DNA of 22,167 bases, taken from positions 1-22,167 of the IMG/VR virus record IMGVR_UViG_3300042673_002329; one strand, 5' to 3'. The position numbers were made by a program, and so were the translations under genes. The stretch is from a virus. The notes under the pieces were generated by a model, which made no database searches, was not told the DNA's origin, and saw only the letters and a list, made by a program, of their open reading frames with translations. Shown piece by piece: positions 14,309-21,099 of the stretch (its first letter is position 1; every line of letters starts with the position of its first letter).

Positions 14309-15469
14309 CTAAACCATACTCGGATACTCAAGCAGATCAAGTTTATTGGCCCTGTCAAACGAGCCGAGCATGACCGCAGGAGGCATCGTTTCCTGCACCT
14401 CTGCAAGCGTCAACGATCCGCCGTCTTTGCCATCGGCCACAGGGATTGCCTGCACCTTGATGTTGTAACGAGCGAAGAACAAACGCTCGACCTCGGAATT
14501 CATGATCTCGCCTGCCTTATCGCCATCGCCCATGACAAAGACCTTGTCCGTTCTTCGCGCAATCAATTGCGCCTGACCTGTTGATATCGAAGCACCCAAG
14601 ATCGCAACAGGATGACGCACTCCATGCCGCCAAAGATTCAGAGCATCGGTCGTGCCTTCGGTGATCACAATCGGCTCACCCTCAACATGACGCTCGATCC
14701 CAAATAGGTTGTCTCTGCGCCACGGCCCCGCATGGTGCTTGTATTTGGCATAAAAAGTGTTGCAGCCCCCGCAACGATGCAGCGTCTTGCCATCCGCGCC
14801 AACGATGATCGCCCCGCAACGAAAGCAGTGCGCACCCTCCCAACATAGTCTGGAAGTGTACCCAACAAGTTTGCGATCGACGCTCCGTATCGGATGAACC
14901 CAACGCCGCTCCTTCTCGTTGTACCCAAGCCCCCAAGCGCGATGAACATCCAAAAACCCACGATACAGAACATATTCTGGCGGCGGAGCGGCAATCCACT
15001 TGTTCATCAAATCTTCATCAGGCGGAAGATACTCAATCTGACCTTTCCGCACCACATCGGGAAACATTCTGGTCTGATCGCGGAAACCAGATTCGTCACG
15101 ACGCAAAACTGGCCCTGAACGAGAGAACTTTCCGCCTGCAGAATAATCCAGTTTGGAAACGGGAATCTTCTCGACATCGTCTTCAGGCTGATAGGCGAGC
15201 AAAGACGAACCAGAAACATACTCTGCACCTAGCGCGTAACCACGCCACAAAAGGCGCGGCAAATGCCCACGCTCGCCGCAGGAGAGGCACTTGTAGGTAT
15301 GACCTCCCCGCCCCTCAAAGACCGCGAAAGAAGGCCGACTGTCGCGGCCTGATCCATGCGTCCATCGTGCAAACGGGCAGGTCGCAATCAACTTGCCCCC
15401 GCGCCAACCCTCAACCTCTGATCCCAAAAGGCGCAACAACTGCTCTATTTCAATTCTGCGGTCGCTCAA
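14309..15469 (-). CDS. DNA primase, DnaG-type (CHC2 and TOPRIM)
   Basis: This 386-residue primase makes RNA primers for lagging-strand synthesis. The N-terminal zinc domain has CPFARWTH (Cys31, His38) and KCLSCGERGH (Cys61, Cys64). The TOPRIM domain has VITEGTTDALNLW (Glu271) and VMGDGDKAG (Asp315, Asp317). Between them sits a second zinc ribbon, CFRCG (215, 218) and RCGGCN (233, 236), which DnaG does not have. No helicase domain is fused. The next gene upstream supplies it. TTG is the start, sharing bases with the helicase stop (TTGA). GGGG lies upstream. The C-terminal helicase-contact domain is much shorter than in bacterial DnaG. One repeat copy lies inside the gene. Confidence 0.9.
   Translation of the reverse strand: MSDRRIEIEQLLRLLGSEVEGWRGGKLIATCPFARWTHGSGRDSRPSFAVFEGRGGHTYKCLSCGERGHLPRLLWRGYALGAEYVSGSSLLAYQPEDDVEKIPVSKLDYSAGGKFSRSGPVLRRDESGFRDQTRMFPDVVRKGQIEYLPPDEDLMNKWIAAPPPEYVLYRGFLDVHRAWGLGYNEKERRWVHPIRSVDRKLVGYTSRLCWEGAHCFRCGAIIVGADGKTLHRCGGCNTFYAKYKHHAGPWRRDNLFGIERHVEGEPIVITEGTTDALNLWRHGVRHPVAILGASISTGQAQLIARRTDKVFVMGDGDKAGEIMNSEVERLFFARYNIKVQAIPVADGKDGGSLTLAEVQETMPPAVMLGSFDRANKLDLLEYPSMV
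14556..14570. repeat. CGCGCAATYRATTGC repeat, copy 4
   Basis: The plus strand is CGCGCAATCAATTGC followed by GCC, so the CGC flank is partly present on both sides. It lies in the primase gene (codons for Gln-Leu-Ile-Ala-Arg). Confidence 0.6.
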
Positions 15470-16740
15470 AACGGAACCCCGTAACCCTTGGTATCGTAGT
15501 CGCCGTCCTTGAAATCTTTGTCATCGCCGTCCTTGGCGATCTCCTCAAAACGCATCCCGTCGAAATCCCAATGCACCTCAATAGGCTCACCATCGTGCGA
15601 ACCGCGCCGCAACTTGCCGACATGAAACTTCAGTCTGCGGTCTGCCTTCATGTCGGTATCCTGCTCCATGATGAACACCGCATGGGCATCCCATAGCAAC
15701 TGGTCAGATAGGGCAATCGCGCTCGTATCGTAGCCTCCGCCCTGCTTCTTATCCTTGGTCGCCTGCCTCGACAACTGGTGGAAAGCAACGAACGGAACAT
15801 TGTGCCGTTTCGCAGCCTGACGAATCCAGTCTACGGCCCGCATCGTTCGCTCCATTTTGTCTCCCTTGAAGCGGAGCATATAAATCGAGTCGACCGCAAC
15901 CAAATCTGGCTTCACCGCTGCAATCGCTATGTCCATTCCGTTAGGCGTAAGATCGTCCGTACTGTCAATGACATACACGCCGTCGTTGCCTTCCAAATCC
16001 TTGATCATTCCGAACAGTTTATCTTCGGCAAAACTCGACAACCGACCGCGAACAATATCGCCTGCCGATACGCCTGCCTGCACCACGAAGAACCGCTCGG
16101 CAATCTCGGATTTGCTCATCTCTGGCGAAATGATCAGAACCCGCTTCCCGCTGCGCCAAGTGTCCCGCGCAATCAATGTCGCAACCTGCGTCTTTCCAAC
16201 GCCCGGCCGAGCGACAAAATAGGTCGCCGTAGCAGGCCACAAACCCATCGTAAGGTCGGTCATCGTAGGCCAAGGCAAAGGCACGCCTGTGTAGCCTGCC
16301 TTGACCTTCAGGTAGGCCTCTTTGACGCTATCGCCTAACAAGAAAATGCTTGTTGGTGCTGCGCCTGTGGAAACGCCAACCTCAACCGCCGCAAAGTCCT
16401 TGATCATCTCAAGCGCAGCGTCAGGGTTGTTCATCCGCAACTGATCGCCGCTCTGATCAAGCAACGCGCTGATGCGACGATACATCGTCCGCTTCAACAA
16501 TTCGTGGATGACGAACGAAGATTCAAGCCCAAACCCGTCAAGGTCGAGGCCACAAATCGTTAGAACAGCACCAACGCCTGCAGGAACTTTGTGATCGTCA
16601 AAATGCTGCTTGATAAACTTGTAGGCTTTTCGGTGCTTTGGATCGTCCAACGAGGCAGGATCAAACCCTGCCGTCTCCAATCTCTCAACCACCGATCCGT
16701 CAACAGCAGCATGGAAGAGAACCGCAACTTCAATGTCCAT
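15466..16740 (-). CDS. Replicative DNA helicase, DnaB-like
   Basis: This 424-residue hexameric helicase has an N-terminal helical domain of about 120 residues (helical, with LLKRTMYRRISALLDQSGDQ) and a RecA-like motor. Walker A is ARPGVGKT (177-184), with IISPEMSKSE next (catalytic Glu207), Walker B PDLVAVDSIYML (278-289) and a sensor AFHQLSRQ (319-326). KLRRG-S near 375 fits the arginine-finger/DNA-loop motif. It unwinds the fork and recruits the primase encoded next, whose start overlaps this stop. AGAGGG precedes the ATG. The C-terminal tail is acidic (DGDDKDFKDGDYDTKGYG). The DnaC-like gene upstream is its probable loader. A partial repeat half-site is at 16168-16180. Confidence 0.92.
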   Translation of the reverse strand: MDIEVAVLFHAAVDGSVVERLETAGFDPASLDDPKHRKAYKFIKQHFDDHKVPAGVGAVLTICGLDLDGFGLESSFVIHELLKRTMYRRISALLDQSGDQLRMNNPDAALEMIKDFAAVEVGVSTGAAPTSIFLLGDSVKEAYLKVKAGYTGVPLPWPTMTDLTMGLWPATATYFVARPGVGKTQVATLIARDTWRSGKRVLIISPEMSKSEIAERFFVVQAGVSAGDIVRGRLSSFAEDKLFGMIKDLEGNDGVYVIDSTDDLTPNGMDIAIAAVKPDLVAVDSIYMLRFKGDKMERTMRAVDWIRQAAKRHNVPFVAFHQLSRQATKDKKQGGGYDTSAIALSDQLLWDAHAVFIMEQDTDMKADRRLKFHVGKLRRGSHDGEPIEVHWDFDGMRFEEIAKDGDDKDFKDGDYDTKGYGVPF

Positions 16741-16748
16741 AAAACCCT

Positions 16749-17348
16749 CTACTTCAAGATCGCACCGATCTCAGATTTAGCAGCCTCTCGCAGATCTTCT
16801 CCAGAAATTCGCATCGGATAAATGCACTCTTTCAGGCTGTGCATGGTCGATGATTTCAACTCCTCCTCAATCGCCTTCAAGGTCATGTTGGTCGTGATGA
16901 AGGTCACCCGCTTATTTGCGTTGCGGTGCCGAATCAACTCGTCCAACACCCGCGCTCCAAAACCTGTGCTGTCCTGCACGCCCTTGCCAAGGTCGTCAAT
17001 CAGCAGCACCTCAACGGTCTTTGCCCGTTCCCATAGCGTCTGCTCCTCGTCAAACATTTCACTGTTGATGACCGCGCCCTTGATCTCTGCGGCCTCAAGG
17101 AACAGCAGCGACTGACCGCGCCTGCGGTACTCCTTGCCAATCACCACCGAAAGGCTCGTTTTGCCTATCCCATTCGATCCCCAAAGCAGAAGGCCAACAC
17201 CTTTGGAGAGCATCTCCTCAATGTTGGCAAGATACTTGGTCGCAACTTCCCGAACCGATTCCTGAACACCATCCATCGATGCCGTCCAATACCGCTTCGG
17301 AACCCGCGCACGCAAAAGATCGTCTTTTGTTAATTCTCTTCTGTACAT
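16749..17348 (-). CDS. DnaC-like AAA+ helicase loader
   Basis: This 199-residue AAA+ ATPase of the DnaC/IstB type shows Walker A WGSNGIGKTS (56-65), Walker B VEVLLIDDLGKG (112-123) and sensor 1 TFITTNM (149-155). A C-terminal arginine (MRISGEDLRE) is in a position that suits the finger/sensor 2. It would open or deliver the DnaB-like ring onto DNA. It starts directly after the stop of the preceding gene (TAA then ATG) and ends eight bases before the helicase, so loader and helicase are made together. IstB transposition proteins share the fold, but no transposase is present. Confidence 0.88.
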   Translation of the reverse strand: MYRRELTKDDLLRARVPKRYWTASMDGVQESVREVATKYLANIEEMLSKGVGLLLWGSNGIGKTSLSVVIGKEYRRRGQSLLFLEAAEIKGAVINSEMFDEEQTLWERAKTVEVLLIDDLGKGVQDSTGFGARVLDELIRHRNANKRVTFITTNMTLKAIEEELKSSTMHSLKECIYPMRISGEDLREAAKSEIGAILK

Positions 17349-17882
17349 TTACCAGCCCGATTCTGGCGACCCGTCATCGGAACGGAATTCGTCCCGATTT
17401 TTAGGAGCAACAATCACAGTTTTTCCGTTCTGAACCTCGGCAAATATTCTCTCCCGCATCGACCAGAACAGATTCACCGTTGGCGCACCTGATAAGCGAC
17501 CGCGAGACTGCTGTACCATCTCGTTCCAGTTCGAGCAGTAGTATTCAACCGCAGATTTGACCAAATCTCGGCCATAAATCCCAAGAAGATCTTTCGCCAA
17601 CTTGCGCTGCTTCACAGTCCATTTTGGAACGATATAACCTGCCCCAAACAGATCTGCGAGGCCAACCCGAAACCAACGCTCAACATCCGTCGAGTTTGAT
17701 GGAATCTGCCGATCAGCCAATGGTGCCAGAAGCACCAGTGATTCAGGCGCAGCCGCAAATGGTGCAGGGGCCAGTTTGATCTTCTCCAAACGCCGCTCCG
17801 AGACCTCTTCCCGAACCCGCTGCGTGTTCTCAGATACCGTCCTGACCTTCGCCCTCAACGATGCCAACTTCTCTCTTGACAT
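17349..17882 (-). CDS. Hypothetical replication-unit protein
   Basis: This is a 177-residue protein. The first 60 residues form a charged coiled-coil-like helix (SREKLASLRAKVRTVSENTQ and REEVSERRLEKIK), then a Pro/Ala linker. The C-terminal domain (about 75-165) is helical with aromatic residues: DVERWFRVGLADLFGAGYIV, KQRKLAKDLLGIYGRDLVKS, YYCSNWNEM and VNLFWSMRERIFAEV. This resembles the helical domains of phage replisome organisers or helicase-loading accessories (DnaD/gp59-like role), but I cannot confirm a family. ATG at 17882 has GAGG six bases upstream. It directly precedes the DnaC-like loader, which supports a replication role by position. Confidence 0.7.
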   Translation of the reverse strand: MSREKLASLRAKVRTVSENTQRVREEVSERRLEKIKLAPAPFAAAPESLVLLAPLADRQIPSNSTDVERWFRVGLADLFGAGYIVPKWTVKQRKLAKDLLGIYGRDLVKSAVEYYCSNWNEMVQQSRGRLSGAPTVNLFWSMRERIFAEVQNGKTVIVAPKNRDEFRSDDGSPESGW

Positions 17883-18135
17883 GGGCAACCTCGAAATTGT
17901 GCTTCCAAAATAAAGCGTCGCCAACTTTGATGGCAACCCTCTGATAATCGTCCACTTTTCCCACGCACCGAGCGCGGATTTGATCCGTGAACATGATAGC
18001 GTCCGTGTCATCCATGGTCAAGATACAATCGCGCCAACTGACCACGCTCACAATGGTGCCGCAAGAGCCTCCGCTCCCGTCCCAAGTGGCCAAGTCGCCA
18101 ATCCTAAACTTTGTCACAGGCCCAATCAAATCCAT
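17830..18135 (-). CDS. Small SH3/KOW-like protein
   Basis: This 101-residue beta-rich protein has FRIGDLATWDGSGGSCGTIV, then SVVSWRDCILTMDD, then MFTDQIRARCVG. The pattern GD..tw.g....GTI..v..w resembles small SH3-like barrels (KOW or similar) that bind nucleic acid or protein. A second copy-like stretch is VAIKVGDALFWKHNFEVAHV. The ATG is taken as the most likely start. It overlaps the preceding gene by 32 bases and has no clear ribosome site, so translation may be coupled. Alternative starts are a GTG six codons later and a TTG twelve codons after ATG. It overlaps the following gene by 53 bases, which is long for this genome. Confidence 0.6.
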   Translation of the reverse strand: MDLIGPVTKFRIGDLATWDGSGGSCGTIVSVVSWRDCILTMDDTDAIMFTDQIRARCVGKVDDYQRVAIKVGDALFWKHNFEVAHVKREVGIVEGEGQDGI

Positions 18136-18520
18136 GCGACGCAAGATCGCGGTAAAGAATCTCTGCGCAAGGTACCATCCAAGCAGGCGTTTTCAACGCA
18201 GAAAGGCCCCAAACCCAACCCTCTGCGGCCATGATGCGGAGACATACCGCCTCGGCATCTGCCGCGCTTTCTAGGGGCATTTGATCAACCACGCAGCGCA
18301 TATGGGTAAGGTGGTAGGCCCACGATACCTCCTGCAAGACAGGGATTTTGATATCAACAGATAGGCCGTCCATGATCGGAATAGAAACAGACCGATCAGA
18401 AAAATCCATCCTAGATAGCGTCTCTGCGAAATCCGCAAGCACCATGTCATCAAAAGACGCAGGAACCGCATCCTGCGCCGCCTCTCTCCGCTTCAACGCC
18501 AACAACTTCAACCTGTGCAT
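18104..18520 (-). CDS. Hypothetical protein of the replication unit
   Basis: This 138-residue protein is unknown to me. A basic N-terminal helix (MHRLKLLALKRREAAQD) is followed by VPASFDDMVLADFAETLSR. Strands follow in SVSIPIMDGLSVDIKIPVLQ, and a helical C-terminal part contains MRCVVDQMPLESAADAEAVC and WVWGLSALKTPAWMVPCAEI. The ATG lies four bases after the KH gene stop, with only a weak GGCGG upstream. The frame is open for 64 more codons upstream, but these overlap the KH gene and are shadow sequence. It has no membrane helix. The Cys-Trp-rich C-terminus might bind a partner. No function can be stated. Confidence 0.7.
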   Translation of the reverse strand: MHRLKLLALKRREAAQDAVPASFDDMVLADFAETLSRMDFSDRSVSIPIMDGLSVDIKIPVLQEVSWAYHLTHMRCVVDQMPLESAADAEAVCLRIMAAEGWVWGLSALKTPAWMVPCAEILYRDLASHGFDWACDKV

Positions 18521-18524
18521 CGCG

Positions 18525-18815
18525 CTACCGCCGCTGAATATTCTTCTGCTCAGTGATGTAATCCAGATCAACCCTGATCCGATGCTTGCCGCCGTAGGCC
18601 GATAGCAGCCCACGGATCGAACTGATAACGCTGCCCTGCCGCCCGATGACCTGCCCGACATCGGATGCATCGGTATGCAACTCCACCAGAACGCGATACG
18701 ATGCAGGAACAACCGATACCTCGACCGATTCGGGGTTGTCCACGATGCTCGAAACGACCGATTTCAGAAGGATATGAATCCCGTCCAAAGTGTCCTGAGA
18801 GATGCTTTTTGACAT
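18525..18815 (-). CDS. KhpA-like KH-domain RNA-binding protein
   Basis: This 96-residue protein follows bacterial KhpA along most of its length: a helix LLKSVVSSIVDNPESVEVSV (17-36), a strand YRVLVELHTDASDVGQ, the GxxG loop VIGRQGSVI (Gly58 and Gly61), a helix SSIRGLLSAYG and a final strand HRIRVDLDYI. KhpA is a small type II KH protein that binds many RNAs, commonly with KhpB. Here the domain has an N-terminal extension of about 10 residues and a C-terminal polar tail of 10. It would bind phage or host RNA in the cytoplasm. The ATG is two bases after the previous stop. The ribosome site is weak. A KhpA gene in a phage replication operon is unexpected. Confidence 0.82.
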   Translation of the reverse strand: MSKSISQDTLDGIHILLKSVVSSIVDNPESVEVSVVPASYRVLVELHTDASDVGQVIGRQGSVISSIRGLLSAYGGKHRIRVDLDYITEQKNIQRR

Positions 18816-18817
18816 GA

Positions 18818-19153
18818 TTAGAATCCGAGATCAGTCTTGCGAATTGCGGCAACGGTAGCCTTACGATCCTGCTCCGATTCAAGGCTGTCACGGCTGCTGC
18901 CGTTGCGCTCCAAGGCCATCGTTACTCTGGCCCTCTCACGCGCTGCCTCAACCTCGCGGATCTTCGACACATTCGACCTATACAACCCGCGCAACATGGT
19001 TGCAATAGCAGGCGCGACCGACCCGTTCCGCTGCAGCGTTTCCTGCGCCCCCAAAACGGCTGATCGCCGCTCCCCCTTCATGACCGTAAGGAGAGCGGCA
19101 ATCAATTGCGCGACGGTAAGGCCGTCAGCCCCCGTCGAGCCCCTGCTAGGCAT
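18818..19153 (-). CDS. Small helical protein, unknown
   Basis: This is a 111-residue, mostly helical, basic protein. A hydrophobic helix with TVAQLIAALLTVM (about 13-25) is followed by KGERRSAVLGAQETLQR, then a long charged helix with VSKIREVEAARERARVTMAL and ERNGSSRDSLESEQDRKATV, likely a coiled coil. It starts with ATG inside the last codons of the DUF932 gene (eight-base overlap), with a poor ribosome site, so it is probably translated by coupling. The frame is open far upstream but only as a shadow of DUF932. One inverted repeat copy falls in its early codons. No family is recognised. Confidence 0.7.
   Translation of the reverse strand: MPSRGSTGADGLTVAQLIAALLTVMKGERRSAVLGAQETLQRNGSVAPAIATMLRGLYRSNVSKIREVEAARERARVTMALERNGSSRDSLESEQDRKATVAAIRKTDLGF
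19098..19112. repeat. CGCGCAATYRATTGC repeat, copy 5 (inverted)
   Basis: The plus strand reads GCAATCAATTGCGCG. The CGC flank is on the other side from the rest, so this copy is inverted (minus strand CGCGCAATTGATTGC). It is in the start of the helical-protein gene after DUF932. Confidence 0.5.
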
Positions 19154-20108
19154 ACTCGGCAAGCAACTGAACCGCTCGGCTGTTAAGGCCCGCTCCTGCC
19201 CCGAACATGATGTTCTCGAACCGCAGGCCGTCCTTGTGGCTCTTGACGGTCGAGTGATGCGTAGTGAATTCCGTGATCGCGTTGTACGCGCCCCACGCCG
19301 TTCCCTTAACGCCCGCAATGTCCGTCCCGATGCCGCCCTCAAAAAGGGCCGTCAATTCGCCCTTGATATTCTCGCGGCGCGTATTGAAGCCATCCCCCTC
19401 GGCCTTGTCGGGAATGAGCGAGTCGATGAACTTCAGCCATTCGGCGGTTCCCATCTTGATCTCGGTCAAGCGTCTGTGGAAATCCGCGCTGCGATCCGAG
19501 GCCTGCTTCGCAAGGCCAAGAACCCGCGCTGCCTCGCCAACCTTGACCTGCATATTGCGGGTATGGCGGATCGAAACCCCCTCGGCTGCTTTGGACGATC
19601 CAAGAGCCATCCGCGCCGTATTTGCGCAGACAACCCGAACCTCCGTCCAGAGAACCCGCAACGCGCTGCTGCCATCGTGGGCGTTGTAGAGCATGATGAA
19701 TTGGTCGACCCGATCGTTGGGCAGAATCTCGTTCGAACCGATCTGGCCAAGCAGCCAGACCCGCTGCCCGCCGCGAAGCGAGCCTGCGGTATGATACCGC
19801 ATCGAACCGTCATCGACTAGCGTATCCATGAAGGCGAAAGCGTCCATGTTCTGCATCGGCGTGTATTTCGCGCCGACAACCCCAAGGATCGCGTCGTCCG
19901 TATTGCGGCGTACCGCAACATGGCTTTTGATCGGGAATCGGCCACCCATGCCGTCCGTTGCGAAGATCGGCGTCTTCGATACCGACCAGTCCAACCCGCT
20001 CTCCTGCAAGGCAGTCGCGCTGTCGACATTCTGCGCCCCGACATAGGTTCCCAACCCATGCCACGGTACTTCTCCGCTGTACATCATCGTCTCAATCTCG
20101 TGTGCCAT
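19146..20108 (-). CDS. DUF932 phage/plasmid-like protein
   Basis: The 320-residue protein matches the DUF932 family (phage/plasmid-like protein) in length and N-terminal signature: MAHEIETMMYSGEVPWHGLG, with the conserved PWHGLG. Further family features are VGAKYTPMQNMDAFAFMDTL, a GGQRVWLLGQI strand, a VVCANTARMAL strand and helix, and a late block with KGTAWGAYNAITEFTTHH. Members occur widely on phages, plasmids and integrative elements, often near replication or recombination genes. No biochemical activity is established to my knowledge. It is the first gene after the promoter at 20174-20201 and has GGAGGAGG four bases before ATG, so it should be strongly translated, consistent with an early gene. 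The long plus-strand open frame over it is a shadow. Confidence 0.9.
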   Translation of the reverse strand: MAHEIETMMYSGEVPWHGLGTYVGAQNVDSATALQESGLDWSVSKTPIFATDGMGGRFPIKSHVAVRRNTDDAILGVVGAKYTPMQNMDAFAFMDTLVDDGSMRYHTAGSLRGGQRVWLLGQIGSNEILPNDRVDQFIMLYNAHDGSSALRVLWTEVRVVCANTARMALGSSKAAEGVSIRHTRNMQVKVGEAARVLGLAKQASDRSADFHRRLTEIKMGTAEWLKFIDSLIPDKAEGDGFNTRRENIKGELTALFEGGIGTDIAGVKGTAWGAYNAITEFTTHHSTVKSHKDGLRFENIMFGAGAGLNSRAVQLLAEYA

Positions 20109-20173
20109 GTGGCCTCCTCCGCTTTTGCCGCCCGACCATCGGACAGCGTCGACCCTCGTTGGGTACGGGCATC

Positions 20174-20201
20174 AATCTAGGCAGATCAAAGTGTAAGTCA
20201 A
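20174..20201 (-). promoter_or_regulatory. Sigma70-type promoter for the DUF932/replication unit
   Basis: On the minus strand TTGACT (20196-20201) and TAGATT (20174-20179) are 16 bases apart. The predicted start near 20167 leaves a leader of about 59 bases before the DUF932 ATG. The -35 overlaps the stop codon of the preceding gene. It heads the long operon ending at the terminator near 13167. Confidence 0.6.
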
Positions 20202-20827
20202 GCGGAATTAACAACGGGAGAGCAAAAATAAACCAGATCAAAAACGGGAGCGTCAATCTCGACCTTCCTGCCGTCATAAAGAAACGCGCAAGTGACCGTT
20301 TTATCAAGAGATTCTGACCATTGGTCGTCGTCTATCGATGGCTCGAAAACGAGGCCCGCAAGACCGTCAAACGCGCCAAACCCGAAATCGACGCTGTATC
20401 TGTCGCAAACAATAAACGGGGTTTCAAACGGGTTTCCGAACCAAGATAGTGGCTCGCCAAGACTTTCGCCCCACCCGTTTGCACCAAGACGGATTGCATG
20501 GAGCATGATCCTATGGTGCAACGCAGCACCATCATGGCCCAAACTTTCTGCAAGGTGCATCAACTTGTTCCACGAAGGGCTATCGAGGCTGATGCTCTCG
20601 CAAATAGACCACTCGGCAGGCAACTCGGTGTTGCTCATCGAAAGCGTGCCAACCGCATCGCCAGAATCATTGAGAACCGAGACCGATCGATCATCGGTGA
20701 AAACGAGCCTGTTTTGATAGGCAAGGTTGATCGTGCCAGAAGAAAAATCTACCCAACACTTCAGCCAAAGACCCCTAGCCGTCTTCAGGTAGTATTCCGC
20801 TTTGTCGAAGCCGCTCCCTTCTCTCAT
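20198..20827 (-). CDS. Hypothetical protein
   Basis: This 209-residue, acidic, Trp-rich protein is not recognised. It starts with REGSGFDKAEYYLKTARGLW, then beta-rich stretches (WVDFSSGTINLAYQNRLVF, SVSVLNDSGDAVGTLSM). A helical centre contains SWNKLMHLAESLGHDGAALH and RIMLHAIRLGANGW. A beta-rich C-terminus has FIVCDRYSVDFGFG and FDGLAGLVFEPSIDDDQWSE, then a final VFDLVYFCSPV. It has no signal or membrane segment. The second ATG is chosen, with GAGG nine bases upstream. An ATG three codons earlier is equally open. It overlaps the end of the preceding gene by 53 bases. A perfect 7-base inverted repeat ATGGTGC/GCACCAT (20513-20532) falls within it. Confidence 0.7.
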   Translation of the reverse strand: MREGSGFDKAEYYLKTARGLWLKCWVDFSSGTINLAYQNRLVFTDDRSVSVLNDSGDAVGTLSMSNTELPAEWSICESISLDSPSWNKLMHLAESLGHDGAALHHRIMLHAIRLGANGWGESLGEPLSWFGNPFETPFIVCDRYSVDFGFGAFDGLAGLVFEPSIDDDQWSESLDKTVTCAFLYDGRKVEIDAPVFDLVYFCSPVVNSA

Positions 20828-21065
20828 TCCACGCATCCTCGGTCATCAATTTGTCGATCCCAATGTATCTGTTCATGCCTTCCAGATGCACCAAGAAAAC
20901 CCGCACCTTATCAATCTCTTGATAGCGGGAAATCTTCTGCCTCTCTTCTTCATTGGGTTTCACAAGATATCCCTTCGTCCAAGCAGGGATCGTAACCCAC
21001 TCCTTGTCCGCATTATTGTGGAACAGCATCGGCTCTTTCGTCCAAACCCAACGGCGACCGCTCAT
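20775..21065 (-). CDS. Small hypothetical protein
   Basis: This 96-residue basic protein has a beta-rich N-terminal half (RRWVWTKEPMLFHNN, EWVTIPAWTKGYLV) followed by helical, charged sequence KPNEEERQKISRYQEI, a strand KVRVFLVHLEGM, and a helix EDAWNERRERLRQS. The ATG has AGGA about nine bases upstream. One copy of the CGCGCAATYRATTGC repeat sits in the short gap just before it. No motif identifies a function. Its small size and position among other unknown genes upstream of a promoter suggest an accessory host-takeover role, which is a guess. Confidence 0.7.
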   Translation of the reverse strand: MSGRRWVWTKEPMLFHNNADKEWVTIPAWTKGYLVKPNEEERQKISRYQEIDKVRVFLVHLEGMNRYIGIDKLMTEDAWNERRERLRQSGILPEDG

Positions 21066-21080
21066 GCAAAATCCTAGTCA

Positions 21081-21095
21081 CGCGCAATCAATTGC
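21081..21095. repeat. CGCGCAATYRATTGC repeat, copy 6 (intergenic)
   Basis: The plus strand is CGCGCAATCAATTGC. This is the only copy outside coding sequence. It lies in a 34-base gap, about 16 bases upstream of the ATG of the 96-residue protein, just ahead of its likely ribosome site. That resembles copy 1, which lies before the ParB-domain start. Confidence 0.65.
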
Positions 21096-21099
21096 ACGA

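Noticed and set aside
16168-16182. Seventh copy of the 15-bp repeat
   Set aside because: Only the half CGCGCAATCAAT matches. The other half reads GTCGC instead of TGC, so it is not a full site.
16749-17348. IstB transposition protein
   Set aside because: The fold is shared, but it directly precedes a DnaB-like helicase, with no transposase or terminal inverted repeats nearby.
18837-19820. Long plus-strand open frame of 327 codons
   Set aside because: It is fully antisense to the DUF932 gene and its neighbour, rich in Arg and Ala, without a ribosome site or recognisable domain. The minus-strand genes explain the sequence.
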